From CAZDUS01 sp964508705 (lineage in GTDB: Bacteria > Verrucomicrobiota > Kiritimatiellia > CAIKKV01 > CAITUY01): 26,158 nt of DNA. The notes under the pieces were generated by a model that searched no databases, was not told the origin of the DNA, and worked only from the letters and a program-made list of their open reading frames with translations. Positions 7,571 to 14,746 of this stretch are shown piece after piece. The stretch spans positions 1 to 26,158 of the forward strand of contig CAZDUS010000028.1 of assembly GCA_964508705.1 (NCBI GenBank), read 5' to 3'. Numbering within the stretch: the stretch's first letter is position 1; each line of letters opens with the position of its first letter. A program made the translations under genes and the position numbers.

Positions 7571-8068
7571 ATGCAGAGACATTGGATTATAGTGGCGGCC
7601 ATCCTGATGGCGGCTGTTTCGGGATGGGCGGCGGAGAAGGCCGGGGCTGTCACTAGCGAGACAACGATCACCTCCAGGCGGTTGGATTTTGATTATTCCA
7701 AGAGGACGGCGGTTTTTGAGGGGAATGTGGTGGTCACGGATGTTCGTGTGACGATCAAGGCGGACCAGATGACGGCGCTATTCAGCACGAATAACCAGCC
7801 GGAGATGATCACGGCGGTCGGCAATGTGGTCATTGAACAGGAAGACCGGCAGGCTACCTGTGAGAGGGCGACCTACAGTGTGAGGTCCGGTTTGCTGGTG
7901 TTGACTGGAAAGCCCGTGGTGCGCCGCGGGGAAGAATTGATGTCCGGGTCGCGGATTATTTTCAGTCGTGATGACGACAAGGTGAAATGTGAAGATGCGG
8001 TTTTGCGCATAGCGCCGGGGCAGAGCGGGTTTCAGGCAGGATTTGATGATTTGATTAAAAAACGTTGA
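7571..8068 (+). CDS. lptA: LptA/OstA-type periplasmic LPS transport protein
   Basis: Periplasmic beta-jellyroll protein that forms the bridge carrying LPS across the periplasm. The 165-residue product has a signal peptide (MQRHWIIVAAILMAAVSGWAA, written by position: residues 1-20 or so). The OstA domain follows: TSRRLDFDYSKRTAVFEGNVVVTD, then TIKADQMTALF, ITAVGNVVIEQEDRQATCERATY and SGLLVLTGKPVVRRGEELMSG. These are the repeated strand motifs of the family (F.GNV, A..A.Y, L.L.G.P). The ATG at 7571 has GGGAGA (7558-7563) 7 bases upstream; a TTG at 7556 would overlap the previous gene. It is 7 bases from lptB, so the export machine is made as a block. Confidence 0.88.
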   Translation: MQRHWIIVAAILMAAVSGWAAEKAGAVTSETTITSRRLDFDYSKRTAVFEGNVVVTDVRVTIKADQMTALFSTNNQPEMITAVGNVVIEQEDRQATCERATYSVRSGLLVLTGKPVVRRGEELMSGSRIIFSRDDDKVKCEDAVLRIAPGQSGFQAGFDDLIKKR

Positions 8069-8075
8069 GGTCCAA

Positions 8076-8801
8076 GTGGAACCGTTGATTAGAACAAATG
8101 AGTTGGTTAAGGCGTACCGTGGCAGGACGGTTGTCCAAGGGGTTAGCGTGGCTGTCAATGCCGGGGAAATTGTTGGGCTGTTGGGGCCCAATGGGGCGGG
8201 GAAAACCACGACGTTTTACATGATTGTGGGGCTGATCCGTCCGACCTCCGGGAATATCTATTTCAAGGGTAAGGATGTATCCGCGTTGCCGATGTTTGAG
8301 AGGGCGCGGGCAGGGATGGGTTATTTGGCGCAGGAGCCGTCGATCTTCCGGAAGCTGACGGTTGAAGACAATATCATGGCGATTCTGGAGACTCGGAAGT
8401 TGACGTCGCGGCAGCGGAAGCAGAGGTTGCAGGAGTTGATGGAGGATCTTGGGATCGCGGGTTTAGCGAAGCAGATGGCGTACACGTTGAGCGGTGGGGA
8501 GCGGCGGCGGCTTGAAATTGCCCGCGCGCTGGTTACCGAGCCAGCCATGATTCTGCTTGATGAGCCCTTTAGCGGGGTTGATCCCCTGGCGGTGTATGAC
8601 GTGCAGGAGATCGTGCGCAGCTTGAAGAAGCGGGGATTAGGCATTTTGATCACTGATCACAGTGTCCGTGAAACGTTGTCCATTGTGGATCGCGCGTATT
8701 TGATTTGCGAGGGGCGGGTGTTGAGGGAAGGCTCGAGTGACTTTTTAATTAATGACGAAGTCAGTCGGGAGTTGTATTTGGGGCCTAGATTTAGTATGTA
8801 A
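8076..8801 (+). CDS. lptB: LPS export ABC transporter ATP-binding protein
   Basis: Cytoplasmic ATPase that drives LPS extraction from the inner membrane with LptF and LptG (not in the window). The 241 residues carry Walker A GPNGAGKTTT, the Q-loop YLAQEPSIFRKLTVEDN (very characteristic of LptB), the ABC signature LSGGERRRLEIARAL, Walker B MILLDEPFSGVDP, and the switch region ITDHSVRETL. The gene starts at a GTG at 8076, with GAGG (8067-8070) 5 bases upstream. In enterobacteria lptB is followed by rpoN and then hpf. Here hpf follows directly after 19 bases and rpoN is missing. Confidence 0.97.
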   Translation: MEPLIRTNELVKAYRGRTVVQGVSVAVNAGEIVGLLGPNGAGKTTTFYMIVGLIRPTSGNIYFKGKDVSALPMFERARAGMGYLAQEPSIFRKLTVEDNIMAILETRKLTSRQRKQRLQELMEDLGIAGLAKQMAYTLSGGERRRLEIARALVTEPAMILLDEPFSGVDPLAVYDVQEIVRSLKKRGLGILITDHSVRETLSIVDRAYLICEGRVLREGSSDFLINDEVSRELYLGPRFSM

Positions 8802-8820
8802 TGCATAGGAGGGCAAGACA

Positions 8821-9150
8821 ATGGCAGTTGAAATTACCGGACGGCATGTGGATGTATCTGACAGTATGCGGGATTACGCCCAGAAACGTGTCTCGAAATT
8901 GATGGCTGAATTTCCGAGGGTGGACAAGGTCCACGTGATCCTTGATATTCAGAAGTATGTGAATATGGCGGAAGTTGTTATTCATGCGAGCGGGCATATC
9001 CGTATTGAGGCCAAGGCGCAGTCAGAGAATATGTACGCGTCAATTGATGAAACGGTGGACAAGGTCGAGAAGCAACTGAGGCGCACGATTGAGAAGCGGC
9101 ATGATCACAAGGGTGATGAGAAACTTAGGGACGCTGAGAAAGTAGATTAG
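8821..9150 (+). CDS. hpf: Short-form ribosome hibernation promoting factor
   Basis: Binds the 30S subunit near the decoding site and helps silence ribosomes in stationary phase or starvation. The 109-residue product has the family pattern: EITGRHVDVSDSMRDYAQKRVSKL, VDKVHVILD, the basic IRIEAKAQSENMYASIDETVDKVEKQLRR, and a charged tail. The absence of the extra C-terminal dimerisation domain makes it the short type. AGGAGGG (8807-8813) with 7-base spacing is one of the strongest ribosome binding sites in the window and predicts high expression. It sits between lptB and hprK. Confidence 0.93.
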   Translation: MAVEITGRHVDVSDSMRDYAQKRVSKLMAEFPRVDKVHVILDIQKYVNMAEVVIHASGHIRIEAKAQSENMYASIDETVDKVEKQLRRTIEKRHDHKGDEKLRDAEKVD

Positions 9151-9169
9151 TCAGAACGAGAGTTTTCAC

Positions 9170-10138
9170 ATGAGTGAATCAGGGTGCCATAAAACAGTGG
9201 TCACGGTTGACGACTTCCTGAAAGCCGGGCGTGCGCGTTTGGATCTTGATCTGGTTGCTGGCGAGGCAGGGTTGGGCCGGAAGATAGACGAGGCGGCGGT
9301 GAATCGGCCGGGGTTGGCTCTGACCGGGTTCTTCAGTTATTTCGCGCCTCGTCGTCTTCAGACGCTGGGACATGCGGAGATGGCGTATTTGCAATCCCTG
9401 AGCGATGCTGAACGGCGCAGTCGGTTGAAGCATTTGTTTGAGCGTAATATTCCATGTCTTGTGCTGACGAGGCGGCATCGCATTTTGCCAGAATTGGCGG
9501 AGTTAGCAGAGCTTTTCAAGACGCCTGTGATGCGGACTCCGATGGTCACGAAGCATTTTGTCAATGCGGCGACCATTGTCATGGAGAACCTGATGGCTCC
9601 GCGGCAGGTGGTTCAGGGGACCATGGTAGAGATAATGGGATTGGGTGTTTTGTTGATGGGCAAGGCGGGAGTGGGGAAGAGTGAGACGGCGCTTTCGTTG
9701 ATTAAGAAAGGGCATTGCCTGGTGGCGGATGATGTGACTTCCTGCCGGGTGGATAGTTCAGGGGCGGTTGTTGGTTCGCCGATGCGTGCCACGCGTTACC
9801 ACATGGAAATCCGCGGGTTAGGGATCATCCATGTTCCGAGCCTTTTTGGTGTGGCTTCGGTCAGGAGTGAGAAGCGGCTGGATTTGGTGATCAATTTGTG
9901 CAGTCAGGAGTCGGTTGCCTCGGAGGACCGCAGTGGACAGACGGCTGGTGTTCGGACAATTCTAGGGGTGGATGTGCCGTCGATAAATATACCTGTGGCG
10001 CCCGGGCGTGATGTGGCGAATGTTGTTGAAGTGGCGGCGTTGGACCAGATGTTGAAACGGCTTGGCCATGATGCGGCGAAAGAGCTGGACGAGAAGTTAA
10101 TCTCGATGCTGGCCAATGGAGGGCAGGCGGATGAGTAA
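9170..10138 (+). CDS. hprK: HPr kinase/phosphorylase, with unusual active-site residues
   Basis: Enzyme that phosphorylates HPr on its regulatory serine with ATP or pyrophosphate, and can reverse it. The 322 residues show an N-terminal domain (about 1-135) and a kinase domain. The P-loop is GKAGVGKSETAL (164-175), followed by HCLVADD (182-188), the signature MEIRGLGII, and the C-terminal PVAPGRDVANVVEVAALD. Two features are odd. The usual histidine just before the P-loop strand (HG in known enzymes) is Q149 in VVQGTMVEIMG, and the usual serine of GxSGxGKS is A166. Lys170, Ser171 and the paired aspartates 187-188 are kept. The gene overlaps ptsH by 8 bases. The kinase target serine in that HPr is intact, so kinase activity is plausible; the phosphorylase activity is less certain. 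Confidence 0.93.
   Translation: MSESGCHKTVVTVDDFLKAGRARLDLDLVAGEAGLGRKIDEAAVNRPGLALTGFFSYFAPRRLQTLGHAEMAYLQSLSDAERRSRLKHLFERNIPCLVLTRRHRILPELAELAELFKTPVMRTPMVTKHFVNAATIVMENLMAPRQVVQGTMVEIMGLGVLLMGKAGVGKSETALSLIKKGHCLVADDVTSCRVDSSGAVVGSPMRATRYHMEIRGLGIIHVPSLFGVASVRSEKRLDLVINLCSQESVASEDRSGQTAGVRTILGVDVPSINIPVAPGRDVANVVEVAALDQMLKRLGHDAAKELDEKLISMLANGGQADE
10118..10123 (+). promoter_or_regulatory. Ribosome binding site deciding the ptsH start
   Basis: GGAGGG sits 7 bases before the ATG at 10131. It overlaps the alternative ATG at 10116, which makes that upstream start unlikely. Confidence 0.6.
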
Positions 10139-10436
10139 GCGTGATTCTGTCCGTGGAGCGGCCGGCCGCATCCTGATTCGGGAACTTAAGATTGTCAACC
10201 AGCTGGGTTTGCACGCGCGGCCGGCGGCCTTATTTGTCAAGACGGCTTCACGGTTTGAAAGTGATATCACCGTGGAGAAGGACGGCAACACGGTGTCGGG
10301 AAAGAGCATCATGGGACTGATGACGCTTGAGGCTGGGTTGGGTAGTGTTTTAACCGTGACCGCCGAAGGTGTTGACGCCGAGGAAGCGTTGAACGAACTG
10401 CAGAATCTGGTGGAAAGCAAGTTCTACGAAGACTGA
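10131..10436 (+). CDS. ptsH: HPr phosphocarrier protein
   Basis: Phosphocarrier of the phosphotransferase chain: enzyme I phosphorylates its histidine, and HprK phosphorylates its serine. Of 101 residues, the core starts near residue 16. Seen: NQLGLHARPAA with the phospho-histidine at H28, then NTVSGKSIMGLMTLEAG with the regulatory serine at S59 (the Ser46 equivalent), then the C-terminal helix EALNELQNLVESKF. A basic N-terminal extension of roughly 14 residues (MSKRDSVRGAAGRI) goes beyond classic HPr. Both phosphorylation sites are present, fitting its position between hprK and ptsI. No sugar permease is encoded nearby, so a regulatory role is likely. Confidence 0.95.
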   Translation: MSKRDSVRGAAGRILIRELKIVNQLGLHARPAALFVKTASRFESDITVEKDGNTVSGKSIMGLMTLEAGLGSVLTVTAEGVDAEEALNELQNLVESKFYED

Positions 10437-10446
10437 CAGGAAGGCT

Positions 10447-12225
10447 GTGAAGAAACAGCACGAAAACGGCCATGATGAGGTGGTGATACGCGGAATAGGC
10501 GTGTCACCCGGTGTTGCCGTGGGGTCTGTATACCTGATCTCAAGCGACGAGACGCAACCGATGGACCGGATGCTGGCGGATGATGATGTCGCCGCCGAAG
10601 TGATGCGTTTTGAAGTGGCCGTCATTGAAACCCGCCGTCAAATCAACACGATTCAACGCAATGTCCAGCGAGTCATTGGTGAGTACGACGCCAATATTTT
10701 CGACGTTCATAAGATGGTGCTGGATGATGGCGCGTTTATCGAGGAGACGATCCGTAAAATCCAGATGGAGCGCAAGAGCGCGGAAACGGCTGTGCGATTG
10801 GTGGCCACGAGGTATGGAGAAGCACTGGCTGTTGTTGAAGACGACTATTTGAGGGAACGGGTCGCAGACGTCAAAGATGTGGCGCGGCGTGTATTGCGTA
10901 ATCTAACGGGTGAAGCAGTGCATGTGCTCGACGGGCTCAGGGAAAAAAGTGTCATTGTGGCGGCGGACCTTGCACCTTCCGAGACGGCATCGTTACGCAA
11001 GGATTTGGTGCTTGGATTCGCTACCGATCAGGGTAGTTCGACATCCCATACGGCCATCATGGCGAGGGCATTGGGGATGCCCGCAGTGGTTGGGCTAGGG
11101 GATATCACCCAGCGACTGAAGCCTGGTGACAAGATCCTGATGGATGGCACTGAAGGCGTTATCGTGCTGAATCCGTCCGAGAAGAGTTTGCGAAAATACG
11201 GGCAGTTGGCCGAAGCAAGGAAGCTGATTCGTAGCGGGTTAAATTCACTGAAGGACGAGGCAGCAACAACGCTGGACGGGCATGGCGTTGTGTTGTCGGC
11301 GAACATCGAATTGCTGGACGAGGTTGAGGACGTTAAGAAGAGCGGGGCCGAGGGGGTGGGATTATTCCGGTCGGAGTACTTGTATATCGCCCGCAATGAT
11401 TTGCCCAGCGAGGATGAGCAGTTTGCGGCCTATCGTGACGTGGCCTCCATGTTGACTCCGGCTGAGGTAATTGTCCGGACGGTTGATCTTGGGGGCGATA
11501 AGTTCGCATCGGCGGTCAGGATGCCCGAAGAGATCAATCCGTTTCTCGGGTTTCGTGCCATCCGGTTTTGCCTTGCGCAACCGTCGATATTCAAGACGCA
11601 GTTGCGGGCGATTCTCAGGGCTAGCGCGCACGGCAAGATAAGCATCATGTATCCCATGATTAGCAATGTGGGAGAGGTTGTAAGGGCGAACGCGATGCTG
11701 GAGGAGTGCAAGGAGGAGTTGAAGGCGCAAGGGGTTCCCTTTAATGCGGAGATTGAAGTTGGCGTGATGATTGAGATTCCATCGGCGGCGTTGACGGCGG
11801 ATTTATTGGCCAAGCATGTGTCGTTTTTTAGCATAGGCACGAATGATCTGGTGCAGTACACGTTGGCCGTGGACCGCGTGAATGACCGCGTGGCGCACCT
11901 GTATGAGCCGACGCATCCGGCTGTGTTGAAATTGATCAAGGCAACGATTGAAGCGGGTCATGCGAAAGGGATTTGGGTTGGGGTCTGCGGCCAGATGGCC
12001 GGTGATCCCCTAATGACGGCGCTCTTGCTGGGGCTCGGGATTGATGAACTCAGCATGGTGCCTTCCTCTGTGCCGCTTGTGAAATCGATTGTGCGAAGCA
12101 TTACCACGACGCAAGCCAAGACATTGGCAGATGCTGCTTTGGTGGCGGGAACTGCCTCCGAGGTGTTGGAGCGGTGCCGCGCGCTTGCGGCTCAGGTTGC
12201 GCCTGAAATACTTGAATTGGTCTAG
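10447..12225 (+). CDS. ptsI: Phosphoenolpyruvate-protein phosphotransferase (PTS enzyme I)
   Basis: Takes phosphate from phosphoenolpyruvate and passes it to HPr. The 592 residues are about the usual length (575 in E. coli). Seen: GIGVSPGVAVG at the start, the HPr-binding helical region, the phospho-histidine motif GSSTSHTAIMARALGMP (active H201), GVGLFRSEYLY, VDLGGDK, NPFLGFRAIRF, MYPMIS, EIGVMIEIPSAA (written GVMIEIPSAA), FSIGTNDLVQY, and the catalytic cysteine in VGVCGQMAGD (C514). The start is a GTG at 10447 with AGGAAGG at 10438-10444, rather close. GTG codons at 10480 and 10483 are alternatives. It lies 10 bases after ptsH and probably ends the long LPS/PTS transcription unit. Confidence 0.95.
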   Translation: MKKQHENGHDEVVIRGIGVSPGVAVGSVYLISSDETQPMDRMLADDDVAAEVMRFEVAVIETRRQINTIQRNVQRVIGEYDANIFDVHKMVLDDGAFIEETIRKIQMERKSAETAVRLVATRYGEALAVVEDDYLRERVADVKDVARRVLRNLTGEAVHVLDGLREKSVIVAADLAPSETASLRKDLVLGFATDQGSSTSHTAIMARALGMPAVVGLGDITQRLKPGDKILMDGTEGVIVLNPSEKSLRKYGQLAEARKLIRSGLNSLKDEAATTLDGHGVVLSANIELLDEVEDVKKSGAEGVGLFRSEYLYIARNDLPSEDEQFAAYRDVASMLTPAEVIVRTVDLGGDKFASAVRMPEEINPFLGFRAIRFCLAQPSIFKTQLRAILRASAHGKISIMYPMISNVGEVVRANAMLEECKEELKAQGVPFNAEIEVGVMIEIPSAALTADLLAKHVSFFSIGTNDLVQYTLAVDRVNDRVAHLYEPTHPAVLKLIKATIEAGHAKGIWVGVCGQMAGDPLMTALLLGLGIDELSMVPSSVPLVKSIVRSITTTQAKTLADAALVAGTASEVLERCRALAAQVAPEILELV

Positions 12226-12240
12226 GGGTTTGACTAGACT
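12219..12240 (+). other. Inverted repeat spanning the ptsI stop
   Basis: GTCTAG (12220-12225) and CTAGAC (12234-12239) can pair with an 8-nt loop, plus an outer G-T pair. The stop codon lies in the left arm. There is no T-run after it, so it is at best a weak terminator. The rest of the 90-base gap before metK shows an AT-rich patch (TTAATAATT near 12269-12277) and the metK ribosome binding site. No riboswitch fold was recognised. Confidence 0.3.
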
Positions 12241-12315
12241 TCAATGTTTCCGTGGCCTAAGGGGCGGATTAATAATTGATGTTGGCGGTAATAACCCGAT
12301 AAGAGAGAGGTCGTT

Positions 12316-13479
12316 ATGGCGGATAAATATCTTTTCACATCAGAGTCAGTTTCCGAGGGGCATCCCGACAAGGTGGCGGATGGCATATCGGATGCAGTTC
12401 TGGACGCAAATTTAAAGCAGGACCCGAGGGCGCGTGTTGCATGCGAGACGCTTGTCAGCACGGGGTTGGTGGTGATTGCTGGTGAGACCACCAGCAAGGC
12501 GATTGTCAATTATACGGATATCGCGCGCGAGAAGATCAGGGAAATCGGGTACACGGACGCGTCGTTGGGTTTTTCGGCCGACAGTTGCGCCGTGATGGTC
12601 GCGATGGATCGGCAGTCTCCTGATATTTCACAGGGCGTGACGGCTGGGCAGGGGTTGTTCAAGGAGCAGGGTGCCGGTGATCAGGGAATGATGTTCGGTT
12701 ATGCTTGTGATGAGACGAAGGAGCTAATGCCGATGCCGATCATGTTTGCGCATCGGCTCAGCCGAGCCTTGGCGCAGGCGCGAAAGAAAGGCGTTTTGCC
12801 TTTCCTGCGTCCAGACGGTAAGTCCCAGGTGACCGTGGCCTATGAGAACGGGCGGCCGGTCGGTGTGAATACCGTGGTGGTATCGTCGCAGCATACGCCG
12901 GAAGTCTCGTATAAGGTGTTGCGCGAGGGGATTATCGATGAGATCATCAAGAAGGAGATTCCGGCTAAGTTGCTTCAGAAGACCCGGTTTCTTATCAACC
13001 CGACGGGGCGTTTCGTCATTGGGGGCCCTCACGGTGACAGCGGGTTGACTGGGCGGAAGATCATTGTGGACACCTATGGTGGAATGGGGCGGCATGGAGG
13101 CGGGGCCTTCTCGGGCAAGGATCCATCGAAGGTGGATCGCAGTGCGGCGTATATGGCGCGGTATGTGGCCAAGAATGTGGTGGCCGCCAAGTTGTCACGC
13201 CGATGCGAAGTCCAATTGGCGTATGCGATTGGCTATCCGGATCCTGTCTCAGTACACGTGGACACGTTTGGAACAGGGATCGTGAAGGATGAGAAGATCG
13301 CCAAGGCGGTGCAGAAGGTGTTTGGCCTCAAGCCGGCGGAGATCATCAAGCAGTTGAACCTGTTACGTCCAATTTACTCGCAGACAGCGGCCTATGGTCA
13401 CTTCGGGCGGGTGAACAATCTCGAGGTGTTTACCTGGGAGAAGACAGACCGAGTGAAGGCGTTGTTGTCCGCCATTTGA
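12316..13479 (+). CDS. metK: S-adenosylmethionine synthase
   Basis: Makes S-adenosylmethionine from methionine and ATP, a cytosolic tetramer. The 387 residues are the normal length. Seen: FTSESVSEGHPDKVADGISDAVLD with the catalytic H16, GAGDQGMMFGYA (119-130), the loop GRFVIGGPHGDSGLTGRKIIVDTYGG (by its core GPHGDSGLTG), GGGAFSGKDPSKVDRSAAY, and YAIGYPDPVSV. AGAGG (12306-12310) sits 5 bases before the ATG. The 90-base upstream gap suggests it may have its own promoter. It is followed by fabZ after 27 bases. No SAM riboswitch is visible in front of it. Confidence 0.97.
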   Translation: MADKYLFTSESVSEGHPDKVADGISDAVLDANLKQDPRARVACETLVSTGLVVIAGETTSKAIVNYTDIAREKIREIGYTDASLGFSADSCAVMVAMDRQSPDISQGVTAGQGLFKEQGAGDQGMMFGYACDETKELMPMPIMFAHRLSRALAQARKKGVLPFLRPDGKSQVTVAYENGRPVGVNTVVVSSQHTPEVSYKVLREGIIDEIIKKEIPAKLLQKTRFLINPTGRFVIGGPHGDSGLTGRKIIVDTYGGMGRHGGGAFSGKDPSKVDRSAAYMARYVAKNVVAAKLSRRCEVQLAYAIGYPDPVSVHVDTFGTGIVKDEKIAKAVQKVFGLKPAEIIKQLNLLRPIYSQTAAYGHFGRVNNLEVFTWEKTDRVKALLSAI

Positions 13480-13506
13480 GGTAACGAAAATAATGGGAGA
13501 TTTTTG

Positions 13507-13947
13507 ATGATGGATATTCAGGGAATCATGAAGTTGCTTCCGCACCGTTACCCTTTCCTGTTGGTTGACCGGGTGATTGAGTGTGACAACCAAAAGCGCA
13601 TTGTGGGTATTAAGAACGTCACGATCAATGAGCCTTTTTTCCAAGGTCATTTTCCGGGGACGCCTGTGATGCCGGGGGTGTTGCAGTTGGAAGCCATGGC
13701 GCAAACCGGCGGTATTCTGATGAAGATGCTTGCGGGTGATGGTGAGATGGTGCCGTACTTCATGTCGATTGATAAGGCGCGGTTCCGACGCATCATCAAG
13801 CCGGGCGACCAGATGCGGATTGAAGTCGAGTTTCTCACGATCAAGAGCAAGATAGCCAAATTCCAGGGGAAGGTCCTGGTTGATGGCGAGGTGGCTTCAG
13901 AAGCGGAACTGATGTGCATGATCACTATGAAGAAGGTGGCGGAATGA
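13507..13947 (+). CDS. fabZ: 3-hydroxyacyl-[ACP] dehydratase FabZ
   Basis: Dehydrates 3-hydroxyacyl-ACP in fatty acid elongation, and competes with LpxA for the 3-hydroxyacyl-ACP pool. The 146 residues have the hotdog-fold features: IMKLLPHRYPFLLVDRV at the start, the active site FFQGHFPGTPVMPGVLQLEAMAQ (by parts: GHFPG with H48 and LQLEAMAQ with E62), then FMSIDKARFRR and VKPGD-like IKPGDQM. GGGAGA (13495-13500) is 6 bases before the ATG at 13507; an ATG directly after it and a TTG directly before are alternatives. It overlaps lpxA by 4 bases (ATGA), the usual fabZ-lpxA coupling. Confidence 0.96.
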   Translation: MMDIQGIMKLLPHRYPFLLVDRVIECDNQKRIVGIKNVTINEPFFQGHFPGTPVMPGVLQLEAMAQTGGILMKMLAGDGEMVPYFMSIDKARFRRIIKPGDQMRIEVEFLTIKSKIAKFQGKVLVDGEVASEAELMCMITMKKVAE

Positions 13948-14717
13948 CGCGCATACATCCTTCGGCCGTGGTGCATGAAGGGGCTGAGATTGGAGCGGAT
14001 GCCGAGGTTGGAGCCTACACGGTAATAGGGCCCCATGTGAAGGTGGGTGATCGTTCTAAAATCATGCCGCATGTGTTTCTGGACGGGCATACGACGCTGG
14101 GTCCGGAATGCACGGTGTTCCCTTTTGCGAGCGTGGGTTCGCTGACTCAGGATTTGAAGTACAAGGGCGGGACCACATTTGTTGAAATCGGGGCCAAGGT
14201 CACCATTCGTGAATACGTGACGATCAATTCCGGAACCGCTGACGGCGAAGTGACGAACGTCGGGGATGGCTGCCTGATCATGGCGTATTGTCACGTAGCG
14301 CATGGTTCCAAGGTGGGTAATCGTGTGATCATGGCCAATGGTGCGTCGTTATCCGGCGACGTGCTGGTGGAGGATGATGTGACGATTGGCGGGATGACAG
14401 GGATTCATCAGTTCACCCGGCTGGGGCGTTACGCCATGATTGGCGGGATGTCGCGAATCACGCAGGATGTTCCCCCGTACATGCTGGTTGAGGGGAACCC
14501 GGCGGCTGTGCATGGAATCAACTCGGTGAAGATGCAGAGGACAAATGTTCCGGCGGAGACGCAGTCGACGGTTAAGAAGCTTTTCAAGATTCTGTATCGT
14601 GACGGGTTGTCCACAAGGCAGGCGATGGAAAAGATTCGCGCTGAACTGCCCCTGATACCGGAAGTGGAATATATCATTAAGTTCATTGAGTCGTCCGAGC
14701 GGGGCATTGTTAAGTGA
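13944..14717 (+). CDS. lpxA: UDP-N-acetylglucosamine acyltransferase LpxA
   Basis: First enzyme of lipid A synthesis: it moves 3-hydroxyacyl from ACP to UDP-GlcNAc. The 257 residues show left-handed beta-helix hexapeptide repeats from IHPSAVVHEGAEIG onwards, FASVGSLTQDLKYKG, TIREYVTINSGT, and the catalytic region YCHVAHGSKVGN, where H120 corresponds to the catalytic His125 of E. coli. Then come VTIGGMTGIHQFTRLG and the alpha-helical C-terminus from about 200. The length is near the E. coli protein (262). The start overlaps the fabZ stop, with AAGGTGG (13933-13939) just before. lpxB, lpxC and lpxD are not in the window. Confidence 0.96.
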   Translation: MTRIHPSAVVHEGAEIGADAEVGAYTVIGPHVKVGDRSKIMPHVFLDGHTTLGPECTVFPFASVGSLTQDLKYKGGTTFVEIGAKVTIREYVTINSGTADGEVTNVGDGCLIMAYCHVAHGSKVGNRVIMANGASLSGDVLVEDDVTIGGMTGIHQFTRLGRYAMIGGMSRITQDVPPYMLVEGNPAAVHGINSVKMQRTNVPAETQSTVKKLFKILYRDGLSTRQAMEKIRAELPLIPEVEYIIKFIESSERGIVK

Positions 14718-14733
14718 CGCTTCGCCGGTTGGC

Positions 14734-14739
14734 GGGAGG
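14734..14739 (+). promoter_or_regulatory. Ribosome binding site deciding the gspD start
   Basis: GGGAGG lies 7 bases before the GTG at 14747. The upstream in-frame GTG at 14714, which overlaps the lpxA stop, has nothing comparable. Confidence 0.55.
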
Positions 14740-14746
14740 TGATTTG

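Noticed and set aside
12226..12315. SAM riboswitch before metK
   Set aside because: The gap is only 90 bases, and I could not find the conserved core or terminator pairing of any SAM riboswitch class.
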